From Geosiphon pyriformis (lineage: Eukaryota; Glomeromycota; Glomeromycetes; Archaeosporales; Geosiphonaceae), in the NCBI GenBank assembly GCA_016748015.1, contig JAAOMT010000752.1, forward strand, positions 70,976-134,975: a stretch of DNA of 64,000 bases. The letters are read 5' to 3'. Within the stretch, counting starts at the first letter, position 1; each line of letters begins with the position of its first letter. Made by a program: the position numbers and the translations under genes. Shown in pieces: positions 36,405 to 48,700 of the stretch. The notes under the pieces were generated by a model. That model saw nothing but the letters and a program-made list of their open reading frames with translations. It made no database searches and was not told where the DNA came from.

Positions 36405-36530
36405 GTCTGTGCTCGACATGAGTAAAATTTTCCGGTTATACTGCACGGCGAAAGCCTGTTAATGGCTTTATGTGGCGACAGGGGTGTGAGGCTCACCCGT
36501 TGTAAGATGTCTCGGGTGGGAGATGACGAT
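36405..36530 (+). other. GC-rich island with three consecutive hairpins, possible structured RNA or repeat
   Basis: In otherwise AT-rich DNA there are three perfect short inverted repeats in a row: AAAGCC/GGCTTT (36,451-36,469), GGGTG/CACCC (36,482-36,498) and TCTC/GAGA (36,510-36,523, extendable by G-T pairs). The block is CpG-containing and non-coding. It has no tRNA A or B box that I can see. It may be a small structured RNA gene or part of a dispersed element; the sequence alone does not decide. Confidence 0.35.
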
Positions 36531-36850
36531 TTTTTCCTATATGGCTGGTGTGGGGATTGTTCTCAAGACTTTCATTGAAAAAACTGTTATACAAATTATT
36601 TTATAACGTGATAACTAAATGAGAACGATATATAAATTCTCACACTTGCCTGTTTTTCGTCATGGTATGTTTGCAGAAATTATAAAATCGCAATTTTCTT
36701 TTAAAGTTTTCTTTTAAAGGGATGGAGGGTGTTGTTCAGTTGATAGCAGAATGCTTTATTATTGTCTTTTGTTAATCATCAGTTAGAACCTTTTGTTTTC
36801 GTTATAAATTTTTAAAATCACTCATTCAAATGTAAATGATTGGTCTCGTG

Positions 36851-36874
36851 TCTGTGTGTGTGTGTGTGTGTGTG
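36851..36874. repeat. (TG)n microsatellite
   Basis: About 12 TG units. Confidence 0.9.
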
Positions 36875-37006
36875 AGTTTTATTTCTATTTCATACAAGTC
36901 AAAAAGCCACGATTGATTAAAAAAAAACAAAGAAAACACAACCAGCCAGTTAATTAGTACAGGGCCTTTAACCCCTTTTGATCCAAACTGATACTTTTTC
37001 ATCCCA

Positions 37007-37011
<5 letters not shown>

Positions 37012-37051
<40 letters not shown>
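37012..37051. repeat. (TTA)n microsatellite
   Basis: About 13 TTA units. Confidence 0.9.
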
Positions 37052-38149
37052 TTATCATGAACTATGGTCCCCGATAATTAAGTTTTTTTTTCCACGTTCA
37101 TTGTACACAATTGTTTTTTTTCTTTATTATTGAAAAAGTGTAATTAGTCTTACTTCTTTTAACCTTCAAGTTATTTACATAATACGGATATCATTATCGT
37201 TAACTTACCTAAAATCTTGAGGAATAATCATCTTTTCAACTACAAAAAAACCTGATGGCTTTTTCCGGGGAAAGTCCGACGCCAAAGCTTAAAGAAACAC
37301 CATAAAAAGTTAGATATGCTTTTGGATATCGTTGGGTAATGCATTTTTGATTTTAAATGCGCCGAATTTTTATGCCATTAGTTTTTAGTGAAAGAAAGAA
37401 TTTAATTTCTCATTTAGTAAAACAGGGAAACTGAATTTTATGAGAGAGTTTTCATGATTTTTTAACTCTCATGCATAGTAGATCTCAAAATTTTAACTTG
37501 GGAGTGTAAATATTATCTCATAGAACATCAAAAATCATCACAATCGAAGATCTCCACTAAAATTAATCGAACAATGCGCAGATATGAAAAATTGTGTATA
37601 CCCAAAAAGTATTTACCAAAAAAAAAAAATAAAGAAATTGGACTCATCTATGCTAATAATAGTAATAACATTTTATCGTTTTAGGTAAATATTTTATATT
37701 TTCAAAAAAAAAAAAAAAATTTCCGATATCATCTTAAGATAAATCACGGATAAAATATCAAAAATTTTTAGAAATGATTTCAAGATAAAGATAAAAAGAT
37801 TTATTTAGAGATTGATCAGAAAACAATTTCTATTTTATCACTATCTGATCTCAACATAAAATTAATCTGTTACACCATATATTCTAAACCTGATAGGGTT
37901 CGACTCGCGAGTTTTCCCATATTTATAATAGATAGCGTGCTCTGTACCAGAAAATAATTGGCTAGCGATCTGCATATAATCGAAAAATGGACAATAGACC
38001 CTCTATCAATTGCAACACCACTGTATCATCAAATAAAGCGCCTGTCGGAATTTTGAAAACTTTCTTGTTGTGTTATTTTTTGACAGCAAAGCGGTTAGGA
38101 TGTCGGTCAAATATTTTGGTGGAAGGGTGAGAAAAAAAAATCATGCCAT

Positions 38150-38252
38150 TTTTTTATTTTATTTTATTTTACTTTTTTATTTTTATTTTGTTTTATTTTG
38201 TTTTTGTTTTTGTTTTTGTTTTTGTTTTTGTTTTTATTTTTGTTTTTATTTT
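38150..38252. repeat. (TTTTA/TTTTG)n repeat
   Basis: Pentamer and hexamer-like array of T-runs separated by A, then G, about 100 bp long. Confidence 0.8.
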
Positions 38253-38515
38253 GTAAATGATGGGCATGATGAAAAAAGATTTTTTTTTTTTTTTTTAAGT
38301 CAAATGACGTTTTTATTTCCTTCCCCAATGACTAATTGGTAAAAATGGAAATTTAAAATAGGTTTAATTTATAATATATTATCAACATTTAGGTTTCTCT
38401 AGGATTTTCAAAAAAGAAAAGAAAAGAAAAGAAAAATCAGTCAGAGTTTCTTTCATTATATTTAGAGATAATTATTTTTAACCCAACCCATGAATAACAA
38501 TTTGTTAGCCCTAAT

Positions 38516-38566
<51 letters not shown>
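38516..38566. repeat. Palindromic (AAT)n(ATT)n
   Basis: AAT units meet ATT units head to head near 38,536, giving a perfect inverted repeat able to extrude as a hairpin on either strand. Confidence 0.85.
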
Positions 38567-38568
<2 letters not shown>

Positions 38569-39304
38569 CACTTTATTTTTGTTTGTTTGACCTTTTTGAA
38601 ATAGTTTATTTAGCATATTTGGAAAACCTAGATTGATACTTTGATGATAAATCCATTATCTTGACACAATCTTAAAGACAAAAGAAAAACAGTCAGCCAG
38701 AGAACAATCGATCGATTAAAAGAAACACGAAATAATTAATTTATATCTTTTTTTTTTTTTTTAATGTTTGACAAAATTAAAACATTCTCTGAACGTTTTC
38801 ATGGTTAAAAATTTCTTTTTTAGGAAACTTTTTGGTAAAAATAGAAACTTGTACACCATTTTTTTCTTAATTTTTCAAAATATCATACGATGTCACACAC
38901 AATCACACCATTCTCATACCATCCTCATAATCATAATCATAATCATAACTCATACTCAATAACAAAACATCATGCACCGAAACTTTATAATTGGAATTAT
39001 TATTTTTTTATGCTTACTTTTTCGTATCCTCTGAATTTTCTACATGTTGCTTCATTCAGGGAAAAAACTTCTTTTTTTTTCATTATATTCAGAATAATAC
39101 CCTATCATCTATTAGAATTATCCCATGAGTTAATTAAGTATATTATAAACATCAATAGAAATCAGTAAATTAAAAGCATGTAATTAAACATCAATAGAAA
39201 TCAGCAAAATAAGTCATTCCTTTTTGGCATGAGGTTCAGAAAATTACCCCAATAAAAATCTTTTATTTAATTTTAAATTGTTTCGAATCAACAACAAGGG
39301 ATTT

Positions 39305-39342
<38 letters not shown>

Positions 39343-40146
39343 TTTGGGAAATCAATTTATCACTAATTTTTTTTTCAACAATGTACCTGAATGATAATCC
39401 ACGTTATCTGATAGATCACCTTTTATGAAACTCAATATTTTGGTTATGATTTTTGTATTACAAATTATCCCATTTTTTGATTGTATCACGAAAACTACCC
39501 AAATACTGAAACTTTTGATTGTTAACAATGAGAGTTTTTGACAGGTTTTTTAATGTGCAATTTTAAATTTGTCCTATCATAAAAAAATCGGGGATTCTAC
39601 TTTCACCATTTTTAAAATCACTCATCTTTTTCTTCTAAACCCCTTTTTTCTTTACACCAAATATTGCCCATCATCCCACCACGATAATTTTAAAAAAAAA
39701 AAAAAGTCCACGTTTTTTCAGCCTCAATCATGTTTTACTAAGGGATACCAGTTCAACAACGATTATATTATCATTTGGAAAGCCGAGAATATAAAGATAA
39801 TATTTTTGTCAATCCAAATAAACATGACCTGAAATTAATAGTAGTAGGTTTTAGACAGTTTCCATTTTGGCAGAGCTCTACAATTGAATGCATAATCGTA
39901 ATAATATCGTCATTCTGGCATCATGAAAACTTTATTCATATTTCATTTAGAATTATCATTATGATGAAGTTTCGAATCCTTTTCTATGTCAAAGAAATAA
40001 AAGAGTCCTGAAAAAATTAGAGTTAAAAGAAAGATATTGAGAACGAAAAAAAACCCTAAATTTTTCATATGAAAAAACAAACGATACCTCAAAAACTTTA
40101 TTACCTGTGTTTCTGAGACATTTACTCCTACAAATTTGACCTTTTT

Positions 40147-40201
40147 CCCCCCCCCTCCTCCTCCTCCTCCTCCTCCTCCTCCTCCCCCTCCTCCCCCTCC
40201 C
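40147..40201. repeat. C-run plus (CCT)n tract, G-rich on the minus strand
   Basis: Nine or more C followed by about 12 CCT units and several CCCCCT units. The minus strand is an uninterrupted purine tract with many GG or GGGG blocks. Confidence 0.85.
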
Positions 40202-43200
40202 CTCACAAACACCCTTTGATTTCTCAATGAAACCACGGACTAGAAAACAAAATAAAACTAACCTGAATTAGGAATTATTCAACCCACGCGTATTCTTAAT
40301 GAATTTTCTCAAAAGCAATTAAATTGCAATGACACGATTATGACATTAAAAAACATACGTTAATTTTTGTTCATGTATACTTTAAATTGGCGTCGCGGAA
40401 AAAATCTTTGTACAAAAAGGTAATGTCGGACCGAATAATGAAATTTCCACTGTTCGAACGATCATGAATTGGACGTTTCTAAGAACCCTCTTTTTTGTTT
40501 TTGATCGTATAATGAAAACAAAACCTAGGAAACGAGCTTCAGACTTGCTTTGAAAAAAAAAAAAAAAAAAAGGTCTCGATTATTTGGCTCAAAGGCTGAT
40601 CTTTGTTCTTTTGGTTCATAGAAGGAATTTTGACTCCCATATCATGAATTTATGAAACTAAATAGAAACTCAAAATGTTTTTAATTCGGCTTTCACCGGA
40701 TTTTTCCCATGGAAAAACTCGAAATTTCGAAATGAAAGTTCAATGTTTGACTAAATTCTTTTTTTTGCCATTGGTTCTCGTATTCGTGAGAGAAATAGCC
40801 TATCCTTTTTAAGAAGAATGGTGGGTAGCTTTTGATATTTGGATACCCAAATGGGAAGTCAAAGGTTCTTGTGCTAAGTGAGAATGTCATCAAAGATATG
40901 AGAAACTGATATTCTGAAACCAAAGAAATCCTTTAAATCGAAAATTTTTTTAGAATTTTCATTGCTTTATATGATTATTTACAATGTGATAATCATGTGA
41001 TTAGAAAAAAATGCCAAACTACAATTGAGAGAAATACAATTGAGAGAGAGAAATACAAATTTTTTTAATCTATTTCAAGCAATAATTAAATCAAAAGAGA
41101 AATCGGAGTCAAAAATTTAAAAAAAAAACTTATAAATCCTTAAATTCGATCACTATGTTCCTTTTTAAAACATCAGTTAATTTTAGCTTTTCTATCTTCA
41201 AATGATCATTATCTATGCCAAATATTTTATTTTGATCTTTCTTCTTTACTTTTTACTTCCACCTTTTTAGAAAATGCCACACCTCATTCATGCAAAAAAC
41301 ACACAGGCCAAATCTTTTAGTTTTAATTTAACCCAATTTGTTCATTTCAAGTTGCATTTCATTTGTCTATCTTTGCTTTTTGCATAAATATTTGTAGCCA
41401 AATAAAAAATTGAACGATATTATTTTAAATTACAATACATATGTTCCTAAAAAGGTGTTTCAAAAATAACCAAGCCTTTTTTTAAACAAAAAAAATTTTT
41501 GTTTGTTGATGATTATCTAAATTTTAATTGTCCCCTTTATTTCTTGTTCATTTCGAAGAGAGATAATATCATGTCCTAGAGATAGATAGATGCTTTCACA
41601 ACATGGGACTTTCTGTTGGCTTAGACGCTAGTACAGGTTTGTTTTGTAAGTTCTTTTTATCAAAAAGATAAAAATATGATATCAGACGATTCCTTTGAAA
41701 AGGGTCTTTTTTGAATTATGGATAGTTTAGGCGTGTGTAAGTTAGAGACATTGGAAATATTGAAATAAGTATTTTGATCCTTGTTTTTTCGTTATTTTTT
41801 CATGTTTGAATAAAGGTTTCTTCTATTCTTTTAGAACTGTTTAAAAGAAACAAATTTTGGTAAGGACTGTTTGAATCCCATTTGTATATATTTACAAATG
41901 ATCAATTCGAGATTTCTCTCATTGAGGAATAATGGATCTCAATTATGTCTGGCAACTTTCTTTAATTAAAACTCGTAGATAAGGTCACTCTGTGTATTTT
42001 AGTATTAGTTTTTAGAATTCCCAAAAATTTTTTTAAAGTCCAAAGATTATCTGTATTCCGGAGTCGATTATGAAAAAAGACTAAGCAAATTTTTTTGTAA
42101 TTTTTTTACTTATCTGAAACAATTTTCACAACCCTTTCAATTTTAGCTTCTCAAGGTTTGATATTCCGATCGCAACTAAATCTTTGAACTATTAATTATT
42201 AATTAAGACACCACACGTGAAAAATTTTTTTGAATCAACCCATCAAAAGATGATTCACGGTAAATCGACAAAATATTTTAGAGTCTATTCATGTTTTTCC
42301 GAATTTTAAAATAAACAAAAATTATTATTTTTTAACTCTTTTATTATCTCTTAAGCTGATTTCTTTGAAACGAATTAGTTGGAGGTATTAAAAGGTCAAA
42401 TATCTTAAATTCTGACATAAAAGTATTTAATCGTGATGGAGATAATAATAAAAAATAAAAAATAAAAATTATTATTATTATTCTTCTTATTTCATTTTTT
42501 ATTCTTATTTTTATTTTTTCAAAGCTGCACATTATCTCTTATCGGATTTTAAACCTGTATAAACATGTTTTTTTGATTAAAAGTTTCAAAGAGAAAATTG
42601 GCAATCATAGACGACGCACAGTGAAGCCACTTTTCTCTCGCAAAGAAATAAATTCTATGCGAGTATGGCCGACCTTAATTTGTTCTCTTTTGAATCTCCT
42701 TTTTTGCCATCTCTTTACTATTTTTTTTTCTTTCTCTCTTTCTCTCTTTCTTTCTTTCTTATCAATTATGTCACACCGCATAAATCCTCAAAAAAAGAAA
42801 ACGATCATCTCTAGATTTGGTATAGCAGTTCTCATTCAATGGAAAAAAATGCTCAATTTCATATAGCCGCATAGAAAAACATTGGAAATTTTCCTGGGAT
42901 AAGCGTTTACATCGAAAATATCGCTTGAAACAGGTTTCCCTTTGAATTTTGTCCAAAACAAAAAAAAAGTATTCAAGCCATCTAGCCAATTTATTGAATT
43001 GCCAAAATACTATTTTAAGCATCCAATTTAATAAATTACAATTCTAGGAAATGACCATCGATCTTGGTAGAATTCTCAATCACTGCGAGTAATTGAAAAT
43101 AAGATTTCAGTTGAAAAGATGATGGTGAATAAATCAAAAGCATTTTTCAACTTTCATTAGCACCATTTTTTTACCCCAATTTCTAAAGGTTGAGAAAGCC

Positions 43201-45130
43201 AACTTCCCATTTTCGTACTTCTGGATCTTCCCTTGTTGAGCAAATAACAAGATGACGCTATAGTCAGTTTGCTGCTGCTCTATTTTGGCAATCGTCAAAA
43301 TTATGTTGAATGTGTAAGTTAATCGGAAAAGTAAATTAGCACTAAAGCATTGGAAATAAGTATAAATCATCGTAAAATTAATAGTGTTTGCAAGATTTTC
43401 TCATCAGATGAGATGAAGAATAAGTATTGATCATCGTTCATTTCACGAATTTTAAAGGCAAACAGAGATAATCCCAAACTTTATAAAATGAAAAAAGATA
43501 CGATAAGAAAGAGATTTCGAAAAGTATTGACCCATTCAGTCAAAAACATATCAACTTTCATTGTTCCGTCTGCCTTTGAAACTGAGAAAAGAAAAATAAG
43601 GTAAGAACCTGACTCACCTAGAAAGTCTCAGTATTTAGATTACCCACAATTTTTAAATAAACAAGCATTGTCCATATCCAAAAGGAGAAATAAGATTTGT
43701 GGGGTAAAGGTTACACCATGATTACAAGATCAATTAGACAAATAAAAGTAATAAAAAGAAAATTACAGTATGGTGGGAAAATAGTTAAGCTGAACAATGG
43801 AAAATTATAGTTAGGAGTTTTTTAGAAAAAGCCCGGGGAAAATGAGAAATTTCAAAAGAACTTTTTTGCATGAAAAGATGGACTCAAAAATTGAAATCTT
43901 GAACTTGAAAAAGGTCCACATCAATTTACCTTAATTTGTGAGGGATTGGGAATGTATCACACGAGCCTAAATTTTAGATTTACACGTGTCAATCTCGAAT
44001 GGAAAGTTGATATCTTATTAAAGCTTTGTTTGGTTAAAATTCCGGCTTGACTCGCAAGAGATTACCGTAGATAATGCATCGGCTTTCACGAGACATTAGT
44101 CTTGCTTAACTCATAGAAAAGGTGCTTGAACAAGATGAAAAAAATTTGTAGTAAGGAGAACTGACTTTCAAAGAAAGCCCTACAAAGATTCTAGGAAAAT
44201 TTTGTTTCAAATTCTGCTTTAATAACTTTTTCATGTTCTAGGCTAATTATTTCCTAAATCTAATGATTAAGCGTTACTTTATGGCAAAAGACAATTGGAT
44301 GATAATCCAGGAGTACATTTTTTTAAACAATTTTAGCTAGAAGCTTCATTACCAAATCTCTCAGCTTCATTATAGATTTTTTTTATTATAAATTTTTTTT
44401 ATCGGCGTAAATCAAATGATAAGGGTAACTTCTAACCCTTATTAAATGAAATTTGAAACGCGGTATTTTCACCATCGAAAGAAAGAAGTAGGCGGGTATA
44501 AGCTTTTTCTTAATTTTTATCAAAATTTTAATTTCAATGGTCAATCACGGAATTAAATTAAAAAAAATCATATATTAGACAATAAAGTCTATATCCCTCT
44601 TGCCATATTAGTTTCAATGGGAATCGGAGAAATCTTTTCAACTATATTTTTAAAATTTGGGTATATATTTTATTATACTGTATATCAATTAAACTAGCGA
44701 TAATACAAATTAAGCCGTCCGATTTGTATTCAATATGTACAAAGAATTGAGGGTATTTGAACATCTACTATTGTCCTTTTGAACAACTCAACTATTGTAG
44801 CGTTATCTCGGGGGATATTGGGTGAGAATCATGCAATTCAGTTTCAAAAAGATCATCGAATTCCGAAGAGTTTTAATATTTAAGGCGTCTTCATTTGATC
44901 TCGAGATAATTTCTTGGCTGTTTCCAAAACACATTGTCTTAATGGGTAGGTCCGGAATTTTTATTCTTTGAATAAATCATTTGAGTCTCCCAACATTTTA
45001 TGATTGGGATTTATCGACCAAATTATTTTTGAAAATCAAAGGTGAAACGAAACTAGCACCAAGTCACTTTTCAAAGTTTGTCATGATCAATTAATTTTAT
45101 CAAATACTCGAGTTCAAAATTTTTTTTAAA

Positions 45131-45640
45131 AATTAATAATAAAAATAATAATAATGTTGATATGAACTTTTCATAAATAATGGGAAACCAAAAAAATTTT
45201 CAATATTTTTTTTGTTAAATTTTAATTTAAACTCAAAATTTTTTACTTAATCAATAAAAAATATAAAATAACATTTAAAAAATATTGTTCATTAATTCAT
45301 TAATTTAAATTTAAATTTATTTTATAATAATATAAATATTATATTTACATATATATATATAAAAGATAATATAGATTGATAAAATAAAATAAAATAATTG
45401 TTTTTATAATATTTCATTCAAAAATAAAAAGATATTTATAAAAAGATCTAATAAGAAAAAAATTAAAAATATATATAAAATAAAAATTCAAGTTTTTAAT
45501 TTAATAAATATTTTATTATATGTATATATATATAATTATTTTTAAAACAAAAAAAAGTCACAAAAATTTTAATATAAAATTTATTTATTTATTCCTTTTT
45601 TAAGATTTATTATTAATGTATATATATATATTTTTTTATT
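45131..45640. other. AT-rich flank of LINE copy 1
   Basis: Nearly pure A/T, with ATATATAT runs at about 45,350, 45,525 and 45,620. It marks the abrupt transition from the gene-free unique region into transposon territory. No coding content. Confidence 0.5.
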
Positions 45641-45759
45641 AGCTTTTAATAAGTAAAGCCCAACCACTATCTAGTATACAAAATCAGACTAAGTGATCAA
45701 AACTAGATACAACTCATGCATTTTCCACATGTGACTAGCCACTCAAGCCAGACAAAACA

Positions 45760-48700
45760 ACACTATACACCTAAAACAACACAAGGGTTACAATCTAAAC
45801 TGGTGAAAAAGAGACACAACTACCACTGGCCAAAACTAACTGTGAAAAACTTAATGACACCAAGCATCCTAACTACCCCCTCTGACAGCAAAGACCTGAC
45901 ACAATGTGACAAACCTGACACTATTCTACCATTACCCACCAAGCCTGCTTTTTCCATCTCTACTCTATGTTTACATCTTACCAGCCAAATCTTAGAATAA
46001 TGCAACTCAGCAAACTGTCAAACAAACCCAACAATTATGTGGAAAGTCTTCTCTTTTCCGTCAAAAACATTAACAGCTTCCTTACACCAGTCTTTAAGCA
46101 CAAACCTCTTGCATAAAACTGAATACAAGTCAACATCCAAAAAACATCAACCAAGATCCCACAAAACAGCAAAAGAAGCCATGCTGACAGCACCCAACAA
46201 AAAAGTTCAAGATGCAAAGGCTTTAGCCAAAACCTCTTTTCAAACCCCAGCATCTGATACACATGTAAAAACATGATCAGGCATCTCCATCTCACTACAC
46301 AATAAACACAACATGCCAGGGTATCTCTTATTATACAACCTTTTCTTAACCACAACAGGCAGCCATTGGTGCACAGCTTTCATCAAATACGTATGCAAAC
46401 CAGAAGATTCCTGACTAGTAAAACTGGCAAGCATATGAGAATCAGGATGCCATACCTTAGCCATAACATTCCAGTCTACACATCCAACCAGATTGCTCAG
46501 AACAACATCCCAGCCAGGACCAGCCTCCCAATGAACATGACAAATAGACTAAAACACATCCCTAACAAAATGGTGGATATTACCAGACATAGCTGTATTT
46601 TCTGCCACCAAAAAACGTTCATGCACTCCAATAGACAAAAAAAACTTAGAACATGTAGCATAACCAGCAGCAGCATTTACCTCTACATTACTTACGACTC
46701 CAGAATGGCTCTTGATCTTTACCCAACTTATGACAAGATCTTTATTTCTAACTAAATTAAAAATGTGATGTCTTTCTATCCAGCATTTACCTCTACATTA
46801 CTTACGACTCCAGAATGGCTCTTGATCTTTACCCAACTTATGGCAAGATTTTTATTTCTAACTAAATTAAAAATGTGATGTCTTTCTATCCAGCATGGAA
46901 CACGAAAGTTAGGCACTGCCAAAGACATTTCAGATACACACGCATCAATGGCAGCCTAATTATCAAGATGCAATACCACAGTATAAGAGAATGGGACACA
47001 CTCTAATACCAAAGTGACTGCCTGCAATTCAGATAGAATGGAAGACAATAAACCACAAACCCTAACACCAACACTCAGATTCACTGAAAAAAAATATGCA
47101 GCTGCATCACCAGCAATATTAGCAGTTCCAGCATTTTTTAATGAGCCATCTGTGTAGACATTAAACAAACTAGACCAAATTTCGTGCAACCCACTCTGTA
47201 TATCAGAGAACTTCAAAAAATTCAGAACATCTGTTTCAGGTAGAAGATCAGCCTCAGCAGAAACAACTAACAAAGAGTTCATATTTAACAAAAATTTTGT
47301 AACAGTCACAAACCATAAAAAGACAGGGCCCTTCGGATCCAGTCTCTTCCAATGATAGAAGGTCTTCTACTCTATCACCCAATCATTTTTATCCAACAGT
47401 CTATCACCGAAAGCAACACCAAAACATTTCAATGAACAAACTGAACTGAAGTAAAGATTACTTTCTAACACAGAAGATACAAGAAACACACCAGAACTGC
47501 GGAAAGCACTTGGCAAATTGTTAGCTAAAGACAGCTTATTACCCAAAAAAATCTTGACCATGCCAGCCAAAAAATTGTCCACAGGACTGACATGCAACTT
47601 AACAGAGAACTGCAAGGGGTTTATCAGAGCCCAACTCAGAACCTACAAATCCAAAAATCTATGATTGAACAAACATCCAAAAATGCCAGAAGCATTGGTA
47701 AACAAAACCACAGCAGCTGATTTACACTCTGACTGCAATTGCTCAAATGATTTCAAGCCATATAATGAAGAGTGATGCACTGCTTCTACTAGAAAATCAT
47801 GTGGCAAGTGTGTCTTAGACCTAAAACTCTTTTAAATTATAGCATTCTATTTGCAGCAAACTCTCAATAAAACAAAACTAAACTGAATTCTGTAGCTAAC
47901 AATGGGCTGCAGAATGGCTGAAACCAAATAAGAGAACTGCTTGTCGGTAATAGTTTTCTTTAGTACCACATTGACAAAAAAGTGCACATTAGAATGAGCT
48001 TTGACCACATTTGGCTTAGACAATCCTTCAGTAGACAGAAAAATACCCAAGTATCTATAAGCCTCACCCTTCTTGGCTATTGAAATTGGCTGACCACTTA
48101 TGTCAAAGAAGCCGACTTAACACTCTAATTAATAAGAATGGCCACAGTTTTCTCATTGTTAATAGAAATGTTATTAATCACAAAAAACTTACTAGCGATA
48201 TTCAGAGTATATTGTATCAATATTTGACAATTGCTAATCCAAATTGTATTATCTACAAATGCACCAACAGCAAAGAAAAAAGATAATCTGCCACTAGTCT
48301 CAATTCTACCAGTTCTTGCAACCAACTTAGTGTTAATTCGATAACCACACAAATGTTCATGTCTCTTGACTTCACACAGAAGGGGATCATAAAAGATCCT
48401 CCAAAGTAGAGACAAAAAGACTTCACCTTGATCCAATCCATCACACACTTTGTATCCATCAGTAAGACTGAAATTGGTTATAACTCTATTAATTTTATCA
48501 CCATGTATGCTGCCAAAGAATCTAATGAACCTATTACACATTTTGATTCTACACAAGCTAGCCTCCAAGTAATGCCAACTCACAGAATCATAGGCCTTGC
48601 GCATGTCCTGGAGAACCAACCAAAGTTCACAATTTTTCTCAAGAACATCTTCAACAACCGAACCAATTGCAAACACAGAAGATTGGGTAGATGTACGCTT

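Larger units (their letters stand above)
36531..45130. other. Long gene-free, non-repetitive-looking region
   Basis: More than 8 kb without a supportable gene, tRNA or transposon protein on either strand. Base composition is intermediate and CpG is present, unlike the transposon blocks. Homopolymers and microsatellites are frequent: (TG)n 36,851-36,874, (TTA)n 37,012-37,051, (TTTTG)n about 38,150-38,252, poly-A 39,309-39,340, and pyrimidine CTTT tract 42,720-42,762. The open stretches here are short and biased to Phe, Lys or Ile. Confidence 0.5.

Noticed and set aside
35361-36496. Long open frames across 35,361-36,496 on both strands
   Set aside because: They run through the N gap; only homopolymer-coded Lys or Phe flanks are real.
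37890-37915. GGGTTCGACTCGC, similar to a tRNA B box
   Set aside because: No A box or cloverleaf can be drawn around it.
40862-40923. Minus-strand 76-residue frame at 40,693-40,923
   Set aside because: Isolated, no splice context or motif; expected by chance in a 12-kb gene-free region.
41602-41639. ATG giving MGLSVGLDAST, reminiscent of the start of an FGGY sugar kinase
   Set aside because: No further kinase motif follows in any frame within several kb, and the match is only 11 residues.
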